From the NCBI RefSeq assembly GCF_022271435.1, contig NZ_JAFIQY010000035.1:1-64000 (forward strand): DNA of 64,000 nt, written 5' to 3'. Source of the DNA: Streptomyces monomycini (GTDB lineage Bacteria; Actinomycetota; Actinomycetes; Streptomycetales; Streptomycetaceae). Position numbers and translations under genes: made by a program. Each line of letters starts with the position of its first letter. Positions within the stretch are counted from its first letter, which is position 1. The notes beneath the pieces are model-generated. The model was not told the DNA's origin and did no database searches. It saw only the letters and a list, made by a program, of their open reading frames with translations. This document shows positions 62,388 through 64,000 of this stretch, one piece after another.

Positions 62388-63266
62388 ATGAACGATCCGG
62401 GGGCCACCGCAGCCGTGGCGGACGTGACCGAGCGCGCTGCCTGGGTGCGTGCGGCAGCTCGTAACAACGCCGAGTGGTGCGATGCGGTCTGCCGCGCCCA
62501 CGGCCTGCGGGGCGACTTCGGCGACGGCGCCTGGACCAGCCCCCGCCGTACTCCCCCGCTCTACCCGGACGCCGTGACGCTGACACATCGCCTCGGTACT
62601 TCCGTCGATGCCGCCGCAGGGCTTCTGGCCCGTATCGACACGGCCTCCCCCGGCTGCTCGGTCAAGGACAGTTTCGCGTGCCTGGATCTGAGGTCGGCGG
62701 GTTTCGAGGTGCTCTTCGAGGCCCACTGGATCCACCGGCCGGCCCAAGCACCAGCAGCAGCCCGCGCGCGCCGGATGGCCTGGGACGTGGTCACCACGCC
62801 CGGTGACCTGTCCGACTGGGCCGCCGCGTGGGGAGCGGAACCGGGCGATCACGGCCCGTTCCGGCCGGACCTGCTCGCGGACGACGCCACCCACTTCCTG
62901 CGCGCCCGGCCCGCCGACACCGATCCCAGCGCCAGCCCGAACACCAGCACCAGCACCAGCACCAGCACCAGCACCAGCGGCAACATCCTGGCCGGAGCCA
63001 TCGCCACCCTCAGCGGCGAAGTGGTCGGCCTGTCCAACGTCTTCACCGCCCCCGGAGCCGCGGCTGTGGGCATCGGCCCTCGGGACACCTGGGCCGGCTG
63101 CGTCTCCGCTGTGACCGCCCGATGGCCCGGTCTGCCGGTCGTCGGCTACGAGTCCGGCGCCGACCTGGAGGCAGCGGTGGCGAACGGGTTCCGGGTGGTC
63201 GGGCCGCTGCGCGTCTGGTGGCGTGCGGCGGCCCGGCCGGATACAGACCATGGGCCCACAGGGTGA
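62388..63266 (+). CDS. Putative GNAT-related protein of unknown function
   Basis: The product is 292 aa, MNDPGATAAVADVTERAAW. NNAEWCDAVCRAHGLRG and SVKDSFACLDLRSAGFEVLF are followed by FEAHWIHRP. The C-terminal part (AVTARWPGLPVVGYESGADL, then ANGFRVVGPLRVW) recalls the end of acetyltransferase folds. A (Thr-Ser)n linker encoded by an ACCAGC microsatellite joins the halves. It is divergent from the GNAT gene. Confidence 0.6.
   Translation: MNDPGATAAVADVTERAAWVRAAARNNAEWCDAVCRAHGLRGDFGDGAWTSPRRTPPLYPDAVTLTHRLGTSVDAAAGLLARIDTASPGCSVKDSFACLDLRSAGFEVLFEAHWIHRPAQAPAAARARRMAWDVVTTPGDLSDWAAAWGAEPGDHGPFRPDLLADDATHFLRARPADTDPSASPNTSTSTSTSTSTSGNILAGAIATLSGEVVGLSNVFTAPGAAAVGIGPRDTWAGCVSAVTARWPGLPVVGYESGADLEAAVANGFRVVGPLRVWWRAAARPDTDHGPTG
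62943..62978 (+). repeat. ACCAGC hexanucleotide microsatellite (six copies) within a CDS
   Basis: Six perfect ACCAGC units encode Thr-Ser repeats in a linker. The unit is a multiple of three, so copy-number changes keep the frame. Confidence 0.9.
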
Positions 63267-63625
63267 CAGAAGGGGCGTAACGGGAACAGCGCTCCGGGCG
63301 GCTTCACCTACACGGAACCGCCGCCCAGGCCGCCCACCGCGCCGGTGGTGACCGGCCTGAACAGGAACAACAGCCCTTCACAGAGCAGGGTTTCGGCACC
63401 CGTACTCGGCAAGAACCTGGTGGCGCTGCCCCCTGACGTACGAGCGGGGCGCCAGTGTCCCAGCCGCCGCCCCAGCACCACTGCGCCGCCGCAGCACCAT
63501 TGCACTGAGTCGCTGCCTGCTGGTTAGCTGCTGAGGGTTCCCGGCCGTCCGGTTCGGGGGCCGCGAGGGCGGGCGCAAACGGTTGTGCGGAACCTTGGAC
63601 CGGTTCTTCGAGGGGGTGGCCGCTG
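63267..63625. other. Intergenic region, no gene seen
   Basis: This 359-bp gap has no convincing coding frame on either strand. It presumably holds the promoter of the solute-binding protein gene, whose SD GAGGGGGTGG lies at 63610-63619. Confidence 0.4.
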
Positions 63626-64000
63626 ATGCGCGACGCAACCGGCGGGGACACGGGCTCGGCAGACTTACGGGCCTTACTGGCCTTACCGACCCGGCGCCGC
63701 CTCCTGCACACCGGCGCCGCGCTGGCGGCCGGCGTCGCGGGCGCGCCGCTTCTCGGTGCCTGCCAGTCCTCGGCCGCCGGCAGCGTGGGGGCCGACGGCA
63801 GGATCACCGTCGAACTGTGGCACGGCCAGGCCGACACCGGCCGCAAGGCCATGCAGTCGCTCGTCGACGACTTCAACCGCAGGCAGTCGCGCATCCGGGT
63901 CGACGCCGGGGGTGGCGGGGTGGTGGCCGACGCCATGCTGCAGAAGGTGACGGCGGCGCTGGCCGCGGGCTCGTACCCGGACATCGCGTACGTCTTCGGG
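63626..64000 (+). CDS. Sugar ABC transporter solute-binding lipoprotein (3' end outside window)
   Basis: 125 codons are visible. An N-terminal lead is followed by TRRRLLHTGAALAAGVAGAP and the lipobox LLGACQ, so it is a lipoprotein, probably Tat-exported. ITVELWHGQADTGRKAMQSL and LVDDFNRRQSRIRVDAGGGG, then AALAAGSYPDIAYVFG, are typical of family 1 sugar-binding proteins. Codons 14, 17 and 20 are TTA, so translation should need the bldA tRNA. Confidence 0.85.
   Translation, partial: MRDATGGDTGSADLRALLALPTRRRLLHTGAALAAGVAGAPLLGACQSSAAGSVGADGRITVELWHGQADTGRKAMQSLVDDFNRRQSRIRVDAGGGGVVADAMLQKVTAALAAGSYPDIAYVFG

Overview
The window is chromosomal DNA of a high-GC actinomycete, almost certainly Streptomyces or a close relative. 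The evidence is very GC-rich third codon positions, frequent GTG and TTG starts, twin-arginine signal peptides, rare TTA (bldA) codons, an argCJBDR cluster with argG/argH nearby, metNIQ, monomeric isocitrate dehydrogenase, an ECF41 sigma factor, and the typical small regulator pairs (XRE-TPR next to an ATP-binding protein). All assignments come from reading the sequence. No database search was run.

Layout. 1-8.3 kb: end of a membrane protein, a TrmH-type RNA methyltransferase, and cobalamin genes (cobA/cysG, a very large BluB-CobT fusion, cobL). 8.6-12.6 kb: a GNAT gene and the methionine importer metNIQ, preceded by a short ORF ending in a Cys/Met cluster that looks like an attenuation leader. 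12.7-22.3 kb: HAD phosphatase, two small membrane proteins, GNAT, a sigma-like protein, GDPD, PlsC, a 5'-nucleotidase, and a TetR-MFS efflux pair. 22.4-25.4 kb: argH and argG. 25.4-26.1 kb: a DUF488 gene and tRNA-Pro(GGG). 26.3-30.4 kb: a CRP-like regulator, then five genes joined by ATGA/GTGA overlaps (cyclase-like protein, two unknown proteins, HTH protein, nucleoside deoxyribosyltransferase-like protein). This resembles a cyclic-nucleotide signalling or conflict locus. 30.6-33.7 kb: XRE-TPR regulator, ATP-binding protein, small protein and amidohydrolase. 33.8-38.8 kb: argCJBDR on the minus strand with ArgR-box-like sequence in front of argC.

38,852-45,346 is a structurally complete Tn7-like transposon. 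It has a 5-bp target duplication (GCCTG), TGT...ACA ends with repeated transposase-binding sites, and tnsA-, tnsB-, tnsC- and tniQ-like genes with no other cargo. It lies 81 bp upstream of the argC start codon.

45.4-64 kb: a hypothetical gene, an HD protein, a decayed inverted partial copy of the TetR/FAD-monooxygenase pair found intact at 49-51 kb, DUF5997 with a LysR-like effector-domain protein, icd, a ketoacyl synthase, a TmrB-like ATPase, an ECF41 sigma factor with its AhpD-like target gene, a DUF4097 lipoprotein, a VOC protein, an Lrp-type regulator facing an inositol-phosphatase-like gene, two GNAT-type genes, and the start of a sugar-ABC solute-binding lipoprotein with three early TTA codons.

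A recurring oddity is short tandem arrays (units of 7, 9, 15, 31-32 and 40 bp) that begin at or near stop codons of otherwise ordinary genes.
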